Shown here one piece after another: positions 9,337 through 17,464 of a DNA stretch of 64,000 nt. Source of the DNA: Streptococcus thermophilus (GTDB lineage Bacteria > Bacillota > Bacilli > Lactobacillales > Streptococcaceae); the NCBI RefSeq assembly GCF_010120595.1, contig NZ_CP038020.1, forward strand, positions 186,001 to 250,000, written 5' to 3'. Positions within the stretch are counted from its first letter, which is position 1; every line of letters starts with the position of its first letter. Under the pieces are notes generated by a model. The model made no database searches, was not told where the DNA came from, and saw nothing but the letters and a program-made list of their open reading frames with translations. The translations under genes and the position numbers were made by a program.

Positions 9337-9600
9337 ATGAAGCTTACAAGAAATCAAACAAATGGTACTACTGCTAATCAATTCCCTAAAATGAACAACT
9401 ATTTACTCGTAAAAATCGCTTTAGCTGGAATTATCAGTAGCCTATTTCTCATACTCCTAATCAACCTAATCTTTCATGAACGATTAGGAACACCAATTAT
9501 TGACACTAATTTGAAGTCAGCTTTTTGGACACTTATACTCTTCATGCCTATTTTTCTTTTGACAAGAGAACAAGAAAAACATAAGACTAAGGAAGAGTGA
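9337..9600 (+). CDS. Small two-helix membrane protein, possible immunity protein
   Basis: This 87-residue ORF has a polar N-terminus, a hydrophobic helix at about residues 24-45, a second at about 61-77, and a charged C-terminal tail ending K-H-K-T-K-E-E. It begins 52 nt after the double-glycine peptide gene on the same strand, and a terminator follows at 9647. Those are the usual traits of bacteriocin immunity proteins, but I do not recognise a specific family. The ribosome site is weak, and ATG 9391 is an alternative start. Confidence 0.5.
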   Translation: MKLTRNQTNGTTANQFPKMNNYLLVKIALAGIISSLFLILLINLIFHERLGTPIIDTNLKSAFWTLILFMPIFLLTREQEKHKTKEE

Positions 9601-9646
9601 CTTAAAGATCCTTCAAAAAAACAAGACTCCCTCTAATCTCCTATTG

Positions 9647-9676
9647 AAAAATGCAAGCTCTTTTGGCTTGCATTTT
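9647..9676. terminator. Bidirectional terminator between the peptide cassette and tadA
   Basis: AAAATGCAAGC / GCTTGCATTTT inverted repeat with T runs on both sides; lies between convergent genes. Confidence 0.85.
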
Positions 9677-9680
9677 GTCT

Positions 9681-10199
9681 TTACATATCTTGCACGACTT
9701 CTAATTTAGCCAATCGTTTGGCTTCTTTTTTGCGTTCGCGGCTCTGGCGGAAAAAGTCTTGCATAATCTTAGCACAGTCCGCCTCCATGACACCAGTCTC
9801 AACTTCTACGCGATGATTGAGACGCTCATCTCTTAAGATATCATAAAGGCTACCTGCACCACCAAATTTTTGATTACATGCTCCATAGATAACTTTGGGA
9901 ATACGCGCCAGACCAATGGCTCCACTACACATGACACAGGGTTCAATAGTCACAAAAAGGGTGCAGTCTAACAAACGCCAGTTGCCCACTGTCCTATTGG
10001 CCTCTTGAATGGCCATGACCTCCGCATGCATAATAGCTTGGTTGAGCTCCTCACGCGCATTATGCCCACGACCAACGATTTCTCTATCCTTAACAATAAC
10101 ACAACCAATTGGAATTTCTGCTTTATCTAGAGATTTTTGAGCCTCCTTAAGAGCCTCAGACATAAAAATCTCTTTCTCTTCTTGGCTATAGTCAAGCAT
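9681..10199 (-). CDS. tadA: tRNA-specific adenosine(34) deaminase
   Basis: TadA deaminates the wobble adenosine of tRNA-Arg(ACG) to inosine. The zinc-site motifs are clear: H58-A-E60 and P-C88-V-M-C91. The protein is 172 residues, typical for the family. An extended -10 (TGcTATAAT, with TATAAT at 10253-10258 on the minus strand) lies about 55 nt upstream, followed by a small GCGAGA/TCTCGT hairpin in the leader. A structured RNA and its terminator lie further upstream on the same strand. Confidence 0.93.
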   Translation of the reverse strand: MLDYSQEEKEIFMSEALKEAQKSLDKAEIPIGCVIVKDREIVGRGHNAREELNQAIMHAEVMAIQEANRTVGNWRLLDCTLFVTIEPCVMCSGAIGLARIPKVIYGACNQKFGGAGSLYDILRDERLNHRVEVETGVMEADCAKIMQDFFRQSRERKKEAKRLAKLEVVQDM

Positions 10200-10291
10200 T
10201 AGTCTTACTCCTGTTCCAAGATTTACGAGATGGCGTCTCGCTTAGTCCTTCTATTATAGCATAAGAAAAACATTCCCTTTCTAAAGGGTAC

Positions 10292-10322
10292 AAAAAAAAG
10301 CTAAGACGAATCATCCTAGCTT
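10292..10322 (-). terminator. Strong terminator ending a non-coding transcript upstream of tadA
   Basis: On the minus strand AGCTAGGATG... pairs with ...CGTCTTAGCT, followed by eight T. No protein gene ends here, so it terminates an RNA. Confidence 0.85.
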
Positions 10323-10505
10323 CAAACACAATAGTTTGGTGAGTCTTAGAAATCACACCAATGTGTTCTCCCAAGGCTAGACGAAAAGTCAACGACCACT
10401 TAACATCCTAATTTATATGTCAGTCGGAGTGTCACAGTCAATTGTCTGTGAAATCATTGAATCGACCTATAAGCCTCACAACAATAAACTAAAATGTAAC
10501 TGTCT
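10295..10505 (-). ncRNA. ssrS: Structured non-coding RNA, candidate 6S RNA
   Basis: About 210 nt of minus-strand sequence without a credible ORF end in a strong terminator. A TATAAT element (minus strand, near 10525-10535) precedes it. Long-range pairing is possible between GTGAGGCTTA near the 5' side and TAAGACTCAC near the 3' side, with internal hairpins such as ACACattgGTGT and ACAGacaattgaCTGT. This gives a long interrupted rod like 6S RNA, which mimics an open promoter and binds RNA polymerase. My recollection that streptococcal 6S RNA lies near tadA supports the label, but I cannot confirm it. Ends are approximate. Confidence 0.45.
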
Positions 10506-10962
10506 CAAACAATTGCAAGCATAGTATTATAGTTGTGATATTTCATACTTTCCTTCCAAACAAATAATGCCTACTATAAAAGTAACTTTTATAGCTTTTC
10601 CTTACCCACCTATAGTTTATCACGAAACCTCTATCATTTAATTTAAAAATTGGTAATAAAACAATGACATAAATGAGAAAGAACTGTTAATTGTGTACAC
10701 TATTTTGGCTAATTAACCAAATAGCAAAAAACCATGTTATATCTGCATTTTAAGGTTTTTCGAATAACTTTCTCTACTCTATCTATACTTTTAAACTCCT
10801 ATCATCCTAAGTCTTATCTAATTTTACTGTTTATTAGTCTAACAGGTGTTTAATGTTTTATCTCCAACAATTCTTCAAAACAAGGTATGGAATAAGATAA
10901 TGATTTTTTTTGGAGAGGTGACTTCAAAGATAGGAGACCTAGATAGCTAGACAAAGGATAAA
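10506..10962. other. Intergenic region with no recognised gene
   Basis: AT-rich stretch between the candidate ncRNA and ssbB. No ORF with a plausible start and composition is seen on either strand, and I find no clear repeat. Confidence 0.5.
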
Positions 10963-11355
10963 CTAAAAGGGAAGCTCTTCTTCTAAAATCAGGTCAGCCA
11001 AGTCATTATCAGGATTATTTTCCCTAACAGCACGCTGAGCACGACTCTCCAGAAGTTGGAAAGAGGAACAAAGCACCTCAGTAACGTAATGGGTTTGGCC
11101 ATCCTTATCGTACTTACGGGTACGAAGCTCACCATCAAGAGAAATTAAACTTCCCTTGCTAGCATAAGATGCCAATGTCTCAGCTAAACGGCCCCAAACC
11201 ACTACTGTGATAAAATCAGCCTCACGCTCACCATTTTGCGTCTTATAGCGACGATTAACCGCAACTGTGACACGTGTAAAAGACCTGTCACTAGCAGTCT
11301 TAACCATTTCAGGTGTTGCTGTCAAACGTCCAATTAAAATTACTTTGTTATACAT
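10963..11355 (-). CDS. ssbB: Single-stranded DNA-binding protein, competence type
   Basis: This 130-residue protein has the SSB OB-fold start M-Y-N-K-V-I-L-I-G-R-L and a short acidic tail ending E-E-E-L-P-F, the tip that recruits partner proteins. It is shorter than the housekeeping SSB (about 160-170 residues), as is SsbB, which coats incoming single strands during transformation. A perfect ComX/cin box TACGAATA lies 20 nt upstream, so the gene is expected to be induced late in competence rather than constitutively. Confidence 0.92.
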   Translation of the reverse strand: MYNKVILIGRLTATPEMVKTASDRSFTRVTVAVNRRYKTQNGEREADFITVVVWGRLAETLASYASKGSLISLDGELRTRKYDKDGQTHYVTEVLCSSFQLLESRAQRAVRENNPDNDLADLILEEELPF

Positions 11356-11374
11356 TTTTTTACCTCCACCTATC

Positions 11375-11382
11375 TATTCGTA
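11375..11382 (-). promoter_or_regulatory. ComX (sigma-X) cin box of ssbB
   Basis: Minus-strand TACGAATA, the streptococcal combox recognised by the competence sigma factor. The same octamer occurs before comGA in this window. Confidence 0.85.
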
Positions 11383-11560
11383 AGAGGCAATAAAAAAGTG
11401 GTTTATTTTCAATAGTTTTACAAATTTTTTCGGGAGGATCCTTTCTAATACTCGAGTCTCTCTACCACTCGAAGGTTATTATTTTTCTAGAAATAGTACT
11501 CCATAGGATATTTTCATTACCAAAACTGACCTTTAAATTTTATCGACTCGCTTAGCTAAC

Positions 11561-11788
11561 TCAACGTTTTTGAACCACAATTTCCCAAGAAGCAGGACCG
11601 ACTTGGTCAAAGCGAGTTACAGGATAATCATTGTCTGAAGCCCAGTTTGGAATACTTTCCGTTGCTTGCGTACAATCGAAAGCAATCAACAACTCATCTC
11701 CAACAGCTAATTCAGCCATTTTCTTCTTCGCATCAATCAACGGAAATGGGCATACCAGTCCACCAGTTTCAAGTTTTACCAAAGTCAT
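11561..11788 (-). CDS. TusA-like sulfur carrier protein (YeeD/TsuB type)
   Basis: A 75-residue protein with the TusA signature G-L-V-C-P-F-P-L-I-D-A-K-K, whose Cys (about residue 13) carries sulfur as a persulfide. It lies 14 nt behind a YeeE-type membrane transporter, the arrangement of the E. coli YeeE-YeeD (TsuA-TsuB) thiosulfate uptake pair. The start is ATG 11788, preceded by GAGGAG; the longer open frame to 11881 overlaps the transporter gene and is rejected. It probably accepts or processes sulfur brought in by its neighbour for cysteine or thio-cofactor synthesis. Confidence 0.88.
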   Translation of the reverse strand: MTLVKLETGGLVCPFPLIDAKKKMAELAVGDELLIAFDCTQATESIPNWASDNDYPVTRFDQVGPASWEIVVQKR

Positions 11789-11802
11789 ATCATATTCTCC
11801 TC

Positions 11803-12834
11803 TTAATTTTTGTTTGGTTTTACAAAGATAATATAGGAAGCCGTCCAAACACCTAAAATAGTCACTGGCAAAGCAATCCATCCCTTACTAGAAAAAATTG
11901 CTGTAGCTGTTAAACCATTACCAATTGTACAGCCACCAGCCCAAGAAGCACCGATTCCCATAAAAATACCTCCTAGTGTGCTTTTAGCGATGGTTGGCAA
12001 GTCTGGCAAACGCCAGCGAAACTCTTGAGATCCCTTTGCAGCAAGAAAGGAACCGATAAAAATACCTAATACAAGAAAAACACCCCAACCAAGTTGCTTA
12101 CTATCGCCTGTAATAATATAACTAATTAGATGTGCCGATGGTGTTGTAATCCCTAACCCTCCAACACGACCAGTCAGCTGACTAGCTGGCCAAGCAATTA
12201 AAGCAACAAGACCAATTAGAAGTCCTGCAAAATATTTATGGTAAGTTTTCTCAAATAGGTAGTGTCTCACTCCCTTATATTTTGATGGAAGCGAAGCAAT
12301 CTGACGTCTGGGCTTACGTAACTCTCGAATGACAACAAAACTTGTTATAGCTACTAAGAAAACAAGAAAATACCAAACCGGAATTCCTAATTGACTCGCT
12401 AAATCATCGTTAATCACCCATCGCTTAGCTATTGATTGATTCAAAGGTACAAGGAATCCTGATTTCATAGCTGCTGCACTTGTCATATAAAAAAATAGTG
12501 CAACCCAGCTACCTAAGAGTCCTTCACCTGCACGATACCACGTTCCTGTGGCGCATCCCCCCGCAAGAACAATTCCAATTCCAAATAGATAGGAACCCAC
12601 AATAGCTCCTAACACGGAAAATTCTTCATAGGGATTTCCAACAATACCTAATTTAATCAGGAAAAGCACTCCTATACTTTCTACTGTGATTGCAATAAGG
12701 AAAGCGTAAAATAAGGTATTATTACGTGCAATATACATGTCTCGAAAACCACCCGTCATACAAAAACGAGTTCGTTGCAAAACGAATCCAAATATCAGAC
12801 CAATGATCCCACCAGAAAGAGCAGTCGTAAGCAT
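11803..12834 (-). CDS. YeeE/YedE family thiosulfate transporter
   Basis: The 343-residue polytopic membrane protein carries two related halves. Each has the Cys-containing loop G-x-x-x-G-G-C-A/T-x-G (A-G-G-C-A-T-G-T and A-G-G-C-T-I-G-N), plus an N-terminal R-x-R-F-C-M-T-G. These cysteines are the conduit residues of the TsuA thiosulfate channel. An AGGAGG SD precedes the ATG. With the TusA-like gene it forms a two-gene operon for inorganic sulfur uptake. Upstream are several palindromic elements that may be regulator sites. Confidence 0.88.
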   Translation of the reverse strand: MLTTALSGGIIGLIFGFVLQRTRFCMTGGFRDMYIARNNTLFYAFLIAITVESIGVLFLIKLGIVGNPYEEFSVLGAIVGSYLFGIGIVLAGGCATGTWYRAGEGLLGSWVALFFYMTSAAAMKSGFLVPLNQSIAKRWVINDDLASQLGIPVWYFLVFLVAITSFVVIRELRKPRRQIASLPSKYKGVRHYLFEKTYHKYFAGLLIGLVALIAWPASQLTGRVGGLGITTPSAHLISYIITGDSKQLGWGVFLVLGIFIGSFLAAKGSQEFRWRLPDLPTIAKSTLGGIFMGIGASWAGGCTIGNGLTATAIFSSKGWIALPVTILGVWTASYIIFVKPNKN

Positions 12835-12902
12835 AAGTACCTCCTAAAGTAAATATTGAATACATTATAAAAAAAATATTATAACTTGTATAATCTTTCT
12901 TT

Positions 12903-12933
12903 TTTATGGTTAGCCATAAACTTTCTTTATGGC
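12903..12933. promoter_or_regulatory. Triple TTTATGG inverted/direct repeat upstream of the sulfur operon
   Basis: TTTATGG (12903-12909), CCATAAA (12914-12920) and TTTATGGC (12926-12933) alternate, giving two overlapping dyads. A second dyad, ATTATA-n5-TATAAT, lies near 12880-12896. No gene explains them; a LysR-type sulfur regulator site is possible. Confidence 0.5.
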
Positions 12934-12937
12934 AAAC

Positions 12938-12961
12938 AAAAAAAGCGGATTATTACCGCTT
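12938..12961 (-). terminator. Terminator behind ytpR
   Basis: AAGCGG / CCGCTT stem followed by seven T on the minus strand. Confidence 0.85.
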
Positions 12962-12971
12962 CTTCTCTTAC

Positions 12972-13595
12972 TTACCTTTTCCAGTGTTTAGCTGGATCAA
13001 AAGCCTCGCCGACTACTGCTGAATCATCAAGTTCAATAATCCCACGTTTTTGCGGGGCATTCGGAAGGGCCAACTCACGTGGGGAACACATCATTCCATA
13101 GCTATCTTCACCACGAAGTTTTCCTGGGAAGATAAGAGCCCCGCTAGGCATCATAGCACCAGGGAGAGCTACGATAGTTTTAAGACCAGGGGATGCGTTT
13201 GGTGCTCCTGCAACGATTTGGACCTTCTTATCACCGATGTTCACTTGACAGATGTTAAGGTGGTCACTGTCTGGATGTGGAACCATTTCATCAATTTGTC
13301 CAACCACAAAGACTGGACCTTGCGTATTTTCCAAACGCTCTTCAAAGCCCTCTTTAGCCAATTCCTCATTTAAGATAGCTACATCTTGGTCAGACAAGAA
13401 AACTTGACCATTTCCTTCGATATCAATGAGGCTTGATGCTTCAAAAATGTTCCAAGCAAGAGTCTTACCTGTTTCATCAGCTGTGACACGAGCCACCTTA
13501 CCTTTACGTTCTACGCTACGTTTAATGTCCTTAGTATCCTCCAAGATAACTAACAAAACGTCGCCAACTTGTTCTTTATTGTATGCAAAAATCAT
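12972..13595 (-). CDS. ytpR: YtpR-type tRNA-binding domain protein
   Basis: The 207-residue protein has an N-terminal DUF4479-like region and a C-terminal EMAP/OB-fold tRNA-binding domain (from about residue 92). The latter shows the pattern H-P-D-S-D-H-L-N-I-C-Q-V, like the N-terminus of bacterial PheT. The exact role is unknown. It lies 9 nt behind the thioredoxin-like gene, which itself overlaps the DUF4651 gene, so the three form an operon. Confidence 0.88.
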   Translation of the reverse strand: MIFAYNKEQVGDVLLVILEDTKDIKRSVERKGKVARVTADETGKTLAWNIFEASSLIDIEGNGQVFLSDQDVAILNEELAKEGFEERLENTQGPVFVVGQIDEMVPHPDSDHLNICQVNIGDKKVQIVAGAPNASPGLKTIVALPGAMMPSGALIFPGKLRGEDSYGMMCSPRELALPNAPQKRGIIELDDSAVVGEAFDPAKHWKR

Positions 13596-13604
13596 GGATT
13601 CTCC

Positions 13605-13919
13605 TTATAGTGTTTCCAAAAAGGCAGTGATTTCTTCTTTGGTTTTACGAGCTTTATTGACCAAACGACCCAATTCCTGACCATTCTGAGTCACGACAAA
13701 ACTTGGGATACCAAAAATATTCCACGTTTGTGCTAAAGCCATATAATCATCACGGTTAACACGCACAAAGGTCATATCTGGATGGCTGGCTTCAATTTCA
13801 GGCATAACGGGGTAGATGAACTGGCAGTCCGGACACCAATCGGCAGTAAAAAAGAAGACCACTTTTTGATCACTATCAACATAGCTCGCCAGTTCTTCAA
13901 GATTCTTAGGAATAATCAT
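13605..13919 (-). CDS. Thioredoxin-like protein
   Basis: A 104-residue thioredoxin fold with the redox motif W-C-P-D-C near residues 28-32 (W-C-G-P-C in classical thioredoxin) and the cis-Pro segment G-I-P-S-F-V. There is no signal peptide, so it acts in the cytoplasm. Its start overlaps the stop of the upstream DUF4651 gene by 4 nt, which indicates coupling. The variant active site suggests a specialised thiol role rather than the main thioredoxin. Confidence 0.9.
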   Translation of the reverse strand: MIIPKNLEELASYVDSDQKVVFFFTADWCPDCQFIYPVMPEIEASHPDMTFVRVNRDDYMALAQTWNIFGIPSFVVTQNGQELGRLVNKARKTKEEITAFLETL

Positions 13920-14200
13920 GCTTGTTCCTCCTCATAGGTCAGCTTGTCCTCTGCATAAACAAAGCTATAGACACGTCCATCCTCTAAGACGATACCTCCT
14001 GTGAGCCCAGGATTTTCTTTATCCGTAGGATTCGTATAAAGAACTGCGATGGGGCCAAGATGTGATAATTCTTGTCTAATATCTTGGATTAATGCAGCTT
14101 TCTTCATTTCTACGCGTGACTGTCTATACTTCTCTGTCATTGCCAAGAGACCTAAAGCTCCTACGCCTCCAGCAAACAAGGCCAATGTTTTACGTTTCAT
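13916..14200 (-). CDS. DUF4651 family small membrane-anchored protein
   Basis: About 94 residues with an N-terminal hydrophobic segment (L-A-L-F-A-G-G-V-G-A-L-G-L-L-A-M) after M-K-R-K. The soluble domain that follows ends in E-D-K-L-T-Y-E-E-E. It matches my memory of the streptococcal DUF4651 family; function unknown. I start at the ATG 14200 (M-K-R-K-T), although ATG 14209 is also possible. A TAAAAT -10-like element lies 7 nt before 14200 with no SD, so this may be another leaderless mRNA. First gene of the operon with the thioredoxin-like gene and ytpR, divergent from pepA. Confidence 0.75.
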   Translation of the reverse strand: MKRKTLALFAGGVGALGLLAMTEKYRQSRVEMKKAALIQDIRQELSHLGPIAVLYTNPTDKENPGLTGGIVLEDGRVYSFVYAEDKLTYEEEQA

Positions 14201-14299
14201 AAGAAACATTTTACCATAATTTTAGAGGAATGGGGAGAGGCTACCTATCTCTTGAGAATCGTGCTAAAATAGTAGCAAGTACTACTCAAGGAGGATTTT

Positions 14300-15367
14300 A
14301 TGACTACCCTATTTAACAAAATTAAAGAAGTAACCGAACTCAAGGCAGCTGTGGGCTTTGAGACACCTGTACGTGACTACCTTCGTAAAACTATCACACC
14401 GCTCGTAGACGAGGTGCAAACAGATGGTCTTGGTGGTATTTTCGGTATCAAGCATAGTCAAACGGAAAATGCCCCTAAGGTGCTCGTGGCTGCCCACATG
14501 GATGAAGTTGGGTTTATGATTAAAGAAATCAAGGCAGACGGGACTTTCCGTGTAGTAGAGCTTGGGGGTTGGAACCCACTGGTTGTCAGTTCTCAACGCT
14601 TTACCCTACACACTCGTGACGGCCGTATCTATCCTGTCATCTCAGGTTCAGTCCCACCTCATTTCTTGCGTGGCAGCAGTGGGACTTCAAGTCTTCCTGG
14701 TGTCTCTGATATCGTCTTTGATGCTGGTTTTGCCAACCAAGAAGAAGCTAATACCTACGGTGTTTTCCCGGGTGACGTCATTATTCCTGAATCAGAAACG
14801 ATTCTAACAGCTAATCAAAAAAATGTGATCTCTAAAGCTTGGGACAACCGTTATGGTGTTCTCATGATTCGTGAACTCTTGGAAAATGTTAAAGATCAAG
14901 AACTCAATAATACTCTAATTGCTGGTGCCAACGTTCAAGAAGAAGTTGGTTTACGTGGTGCCCATGTTTCTACCACTAAATTTGATCCTGAAGTTTTCTT
15001 TGCAGTGGACTGCTCCCCTGCAGGTGACATCTATGGTAATCAAGGTAAGGTAGGTGATGGTACCCTTATTCGTTTCTTCGATCCAGGTCACATCATGTTG
15101 CCAAATATGAAGGATTTCCTTTTAACTACTGCTGAAGAAGCTGGTATCAAATACCAATACTACTGCGCTGCAGGGGGGACAGATGCTGGTGCCGCTCACT
15201 TGCAAAATTCTGGAGTACCATCAACAACTATTGGTGTTTGTGCCCGTTACATTCACTCGCACCAAACCCTATATGCTATGGATGACTTCCTAGAAGCACA
15301 AGCCTTTTTACAAGCTATTGTTAAGAAGTTGGATCGCTCAACAGTAGATTTGATTAAGAACTACTAA
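14300..15367 (+). CDS. pepA: Glutamyl aminopeptidase (M42 family)
   Basis: PepA removes N-terminal Glu or Asp from peptides, part of the cytosolic peptidase set that dairy streptococci use on casein peptides. The 355-residue M42 protein shows A-A-H-M-D-E-V-G (metal ligands), Q-E-E-V-G-L-R-G-A and the late C-A-R-Y-I-H-S-H motif. An AAGGAGG SD precedes the ATG. Upstream an extended -10 TGcTAAAAT is visible. proC follows after 15 nt. Confidence 0.93.
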   Translation: MTTLFNKIKEVTELKAAVGFETPVRDYLRKTITPLVDEVQTDGLGGIFGIKHSQTENAPKVLVAAHMDEVGFMIKEIKADGTFRVVELGGWNPLVVSSQRFTLHTRDGRIYPVISGSVPPHFLRGSSGTSSLPGVSDIVFDAGFANQEEANTYGVFPGDVIIPESETILTANQKNVISKAWDNRYGVLMIRELLENVKDQELNNTLIAGANVQEEVGLRGAHVSTTKFDPEVFFAVDCSPAGDIYGNQGKVGDGTLIRFFDPGHIMLPNMKDFLLTTAEEAGIKYQYYCAAGGTDAGAAHLQNSGVPSTTIGVCARYIHSHQTLYAMDDFLEAQAFLQAIVKKLDRSTVDLIKNY

Positions 15368-15382
15368 GATAAGGAGTAACCC

Positions 15383-16153
15383 ATGATTATCGGTTTTATC
15401 GGTGTCGGAAAAATGGCAACAGCTATTATCAACGGCCTAAATAAAAGCTCACATCGTATCATTATTTCAGGGTCTTCTTTGGCTCGTTCGCGCCAAATTG
15501 CAGAGGAACTAGAGGTTGAAGCTGCTGCTTCCCATCAAGAATTAGTAGAAAATGCTGATCTGATCATCCTTGGTATTAAACCTCAAATGTTTGATAAGGT
15601 GCTAACTGACCTCAACTTCCATCAACCTATCATGAGTATGGCTGCTGGAGTGACCTTGGAACGCCTAGCTTCACTCACAAGTGCAGACCTACCTCTTATT
15701 CGTATCATGCCTAACCTTAATGCTCAAATTCTTAAGAGCACTACTGGTCTTTGTACCAATGATAAGGTATCTGAGGACCTTTTGGTAATTGCCAAGGAAA
15801 TCACAGATAGTTTTGGAACTACTGTTGAATTGGCTGAGAAGGACTTCGATACCTTTACTGCTCTAGCTGGCTCTAGTCCGGCCTATATCGCCCTCTTTAT
15901 CGAGGCTCTGGCTAAGGCTGGCGTCAAAAATGGCCTAAGTAAGCAAGTTGCTCTGACCATTGCCACACAGACAGTTCTAGCTACTGCTGAAAATCTCAGT
16001 CTAGGTAGCGATAGTCCACATGATCTTATTGACAAGGTATGTAGCCCTGGTGGGACCACTATCGCCGGTCTCATGGACCTTGAGCGTACAGGTCTCACCC
16101 ATAGTGTGGCTTCAAGTATTGATACAACCATTGCCAAAGCCAAAAAACTATAG
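15383..16153 (+). CDS. proC: Pyrroline-5-carboxylate reductase
   Basis: ProC performs the last step of proline synthesis, reducing pyrroline-5-carboxylate with NADPH. The N-terminal Rossmann motif I-G-F-I-G-V-G-K-M-A and the C-terminal signature V-C-S-P-G-G-T-T-I-A-G-L are clear. The length of 256 residues is typical. It is downstream of pepA in the same transcription unit, and a near-perfect bidirectional terminator follows. Confidence 0.94.
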   Translation: MIIGFIGVGKMATAIINGLNKSSHRIIISGSSLARSRQIAEELEVEAAASHQELVENADLIILGIKPQMFDKVLTDLNFHQPIMSMAAGVTLERLASLTSADLPLIRIMPNLNAQILKSTTGLCTNDKVSEDLLVIAKEITDSFGTTVELAEKDFDTFTALAGSSPAYIALFIEALAKAGVKNGLSKQVALTIATQTVLATAENLSLGSDSPHDLIDKVCSPGGTTIAGLMDLERTGLTHSVASSIDTTIAKAKKL

Positions 16154-16156
16154 TAA

Positions 16157-16188
16157 AAATAAAGCTCGGAAAATTCCGAGCTTTATTT
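16157..16188. terminator. Bidirectional terminator between proC and a CPBP gene
   Basis: AAATAAAGCTCGGAA / TTCCGAGCTTTATTT perfect 15-bp inverted repeat separated by AA; it overlaps the last bases of the minus-strand CPBP gene. Confidence 0.9.
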
Positions 16189-16845
16189 GATATAGGGCGC
16201 TAACAATTGCAAAAGTAACATCATTGAAACTGCAATACTATTGTTAATCATATGGGCCATGATACAGTACTCTAACTTTTGAAACTTACGATATACTGTC
16301 CCAAGGGTAAACCCCATACCTGCATATATAATCCAGACACCTATACTATTAGGCATATGAACAAGGCCAAAGAGTAAGCTACTCAAAATCAAGCCAACAA
16401 TAGAATCTGAATTAAAGACTCGTCCCATGAGGAGCCCTCTAAAAATCAACTCTTCCACAATCGGTGCCATAATCACTGTAACTGTTATGAGAACAAAGGG
16501 ATTCATATGGGCATTTTCTATGATTTCCTGATTGGTGCTATTACTAACACCTTCCCACATCATGACCATTGCACCAATCCTAGTAACAATGTAAATACCT
16601 AGGTAGGTCAAGCCAATCATACCCCATGCTTTTAAGGAAGACAGTGTCTTGAACCCCTCAAGAAGACCCATGCGTTTTCCTAAGAAAAGAGCTCCTGCAC
16701 TAATGAGTAGCATAACCAAAATTAGGAGACTCACTGCCCTCACGTCTTTAACACGAACAAATATGGTTGGAGCTTGTTCAATACACAAAATTAGGAAAGC
16801 CAGTAAAAAATAAAGAAAACGTTTTAAAATGGACTCTTTGTTCAC
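16183..16845 (-). CDS. CPBP family intramembrane metalloprotease (Abi)
   Basis: A 220-residue membrane protein with about six to eight helices and the CPBP motifs E-E-L-I-F-R-G-L (motif 1), F-G-L-V-H-M-P-N (motif 2) and H-M-I-N-N-S (motif 3). Proteins of this type process prenylated substrates in eukaryotes. In lactic acid bacteria many are bacteriocin immunity or self-protection factors. Its neighbours are a membrane protein of unknown function, a broken CPBP gene and an XRE regulator, so the block looks like a small regulated membrane module. Substrate unknown. Confidence 0.85.
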   Translation of the reverse strand: MNKESILKRFLYFLLAFLILCIEQAPTIFVRVKDVRAVSLLILVMLLISAGALFLGKRMGLLEGFKTLSSLKAWGMIGLTYLGIYIVTRIGAMVMMWEGVSNSTNQEIIENAHMNPFVLITVTVIMAPIVEELIFRGLLMGRVFNSDSIVGLILSSLLFGLVHMPNSIGVWIIYAGMGFTLGTVYRKFQKLEYCIMAHMINNSIAVSMMLLLQLLAPYIK

Positions 16846-16947
16846 AGTAAGCTACCTCTTTTTATTTTTATATTTTGTACTTTTATTATAATACAAATCT
16901 ACTATTTTGACAAGACACCATGAAAATAGAGGTATAATTCAGGAATC

Positions 16948-17391
16948 TTATCTTATTTTAGATAGAATCAGACGAATAAGAGCAAATCCCAGAACCAAGC
17001 CATAGAGCAAGATAGATAGGACTGTAACATAGGGCAACTGAATATTAGCAAAGGCATATAGGGCAATCAAAGCAAAGATAAGCAAAAACTCCAGAACCAG
17101 TGTTGCAACTGCTGTCACCTGCAAAATCTGTTTATTTCGCTCATCGTAGGCAGCAATGTACATCTGATGAAGACGTTTCGAATGCCTAAGCGCTGCAAAA
17201 TAATAAATCGACAGGGCATAACTCCCAATGGTAACTCCCATTACTAATCCTAACGCATAATCACTAAGACTGTTAGAGCGAACAATAAATAATCCCAAAA
17301 TACCCAAAGAAAAGAAAGAACATGCTACTCGAGCTATGTATTTTTCATACTCTGATTCTGTTTTTTTCTTTCCTAACGTTTTTAATAACAT
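16948..17391 (-). CDS. Hypothetical membrane protein with four helices
   Basis: 147 residues with a charged N-terminus (K-K-K-T-E-S-E-Y-E-K) and four hydrophobic segments, at about residues 24-40, 48-68, 92-115 and 120-142. It resembles the small DUF-type membrane proteins that accompany XRE regulators in Firmicutes, but I cannot name the family. It sits between two CPBP genes on the same strand. Confidence 0.7.
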   Translation of the reverse strand: MLLKTLGKKKTESEYEKYIARVACSFFSLGILGLFIVRSNSLSDYALGLVMGVTIGSYALSIYYFAALRHSKRLHQMYIAAYDERNKQILQVTAVATLVLEFLLIFALIALYAFANIQLPYVTVLSILLYGLVLGFALIRLILSKIR

Positions 17392-17464
17392 ATCTTGATA
17401 CTCCCTTCATTATCCTTTAAAAGAGCAATATAAAATTTTTCAATGATAACTTTAAACATTCACC

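Noticed and set aside
10192..10392. 66-codon minus ORF upstream of tadA
   Set aside because: It crosses a strong terminator and the tadA promoter and has no SD; the region looks like the end of a structured RNA.
16157..16188. Perfect 15-bp inverted repeat as a mobile-element end or operator
   Set aside because: It lies between convergent gene ends with A/T runs on both sides, so a bidirectional terminator explains it.
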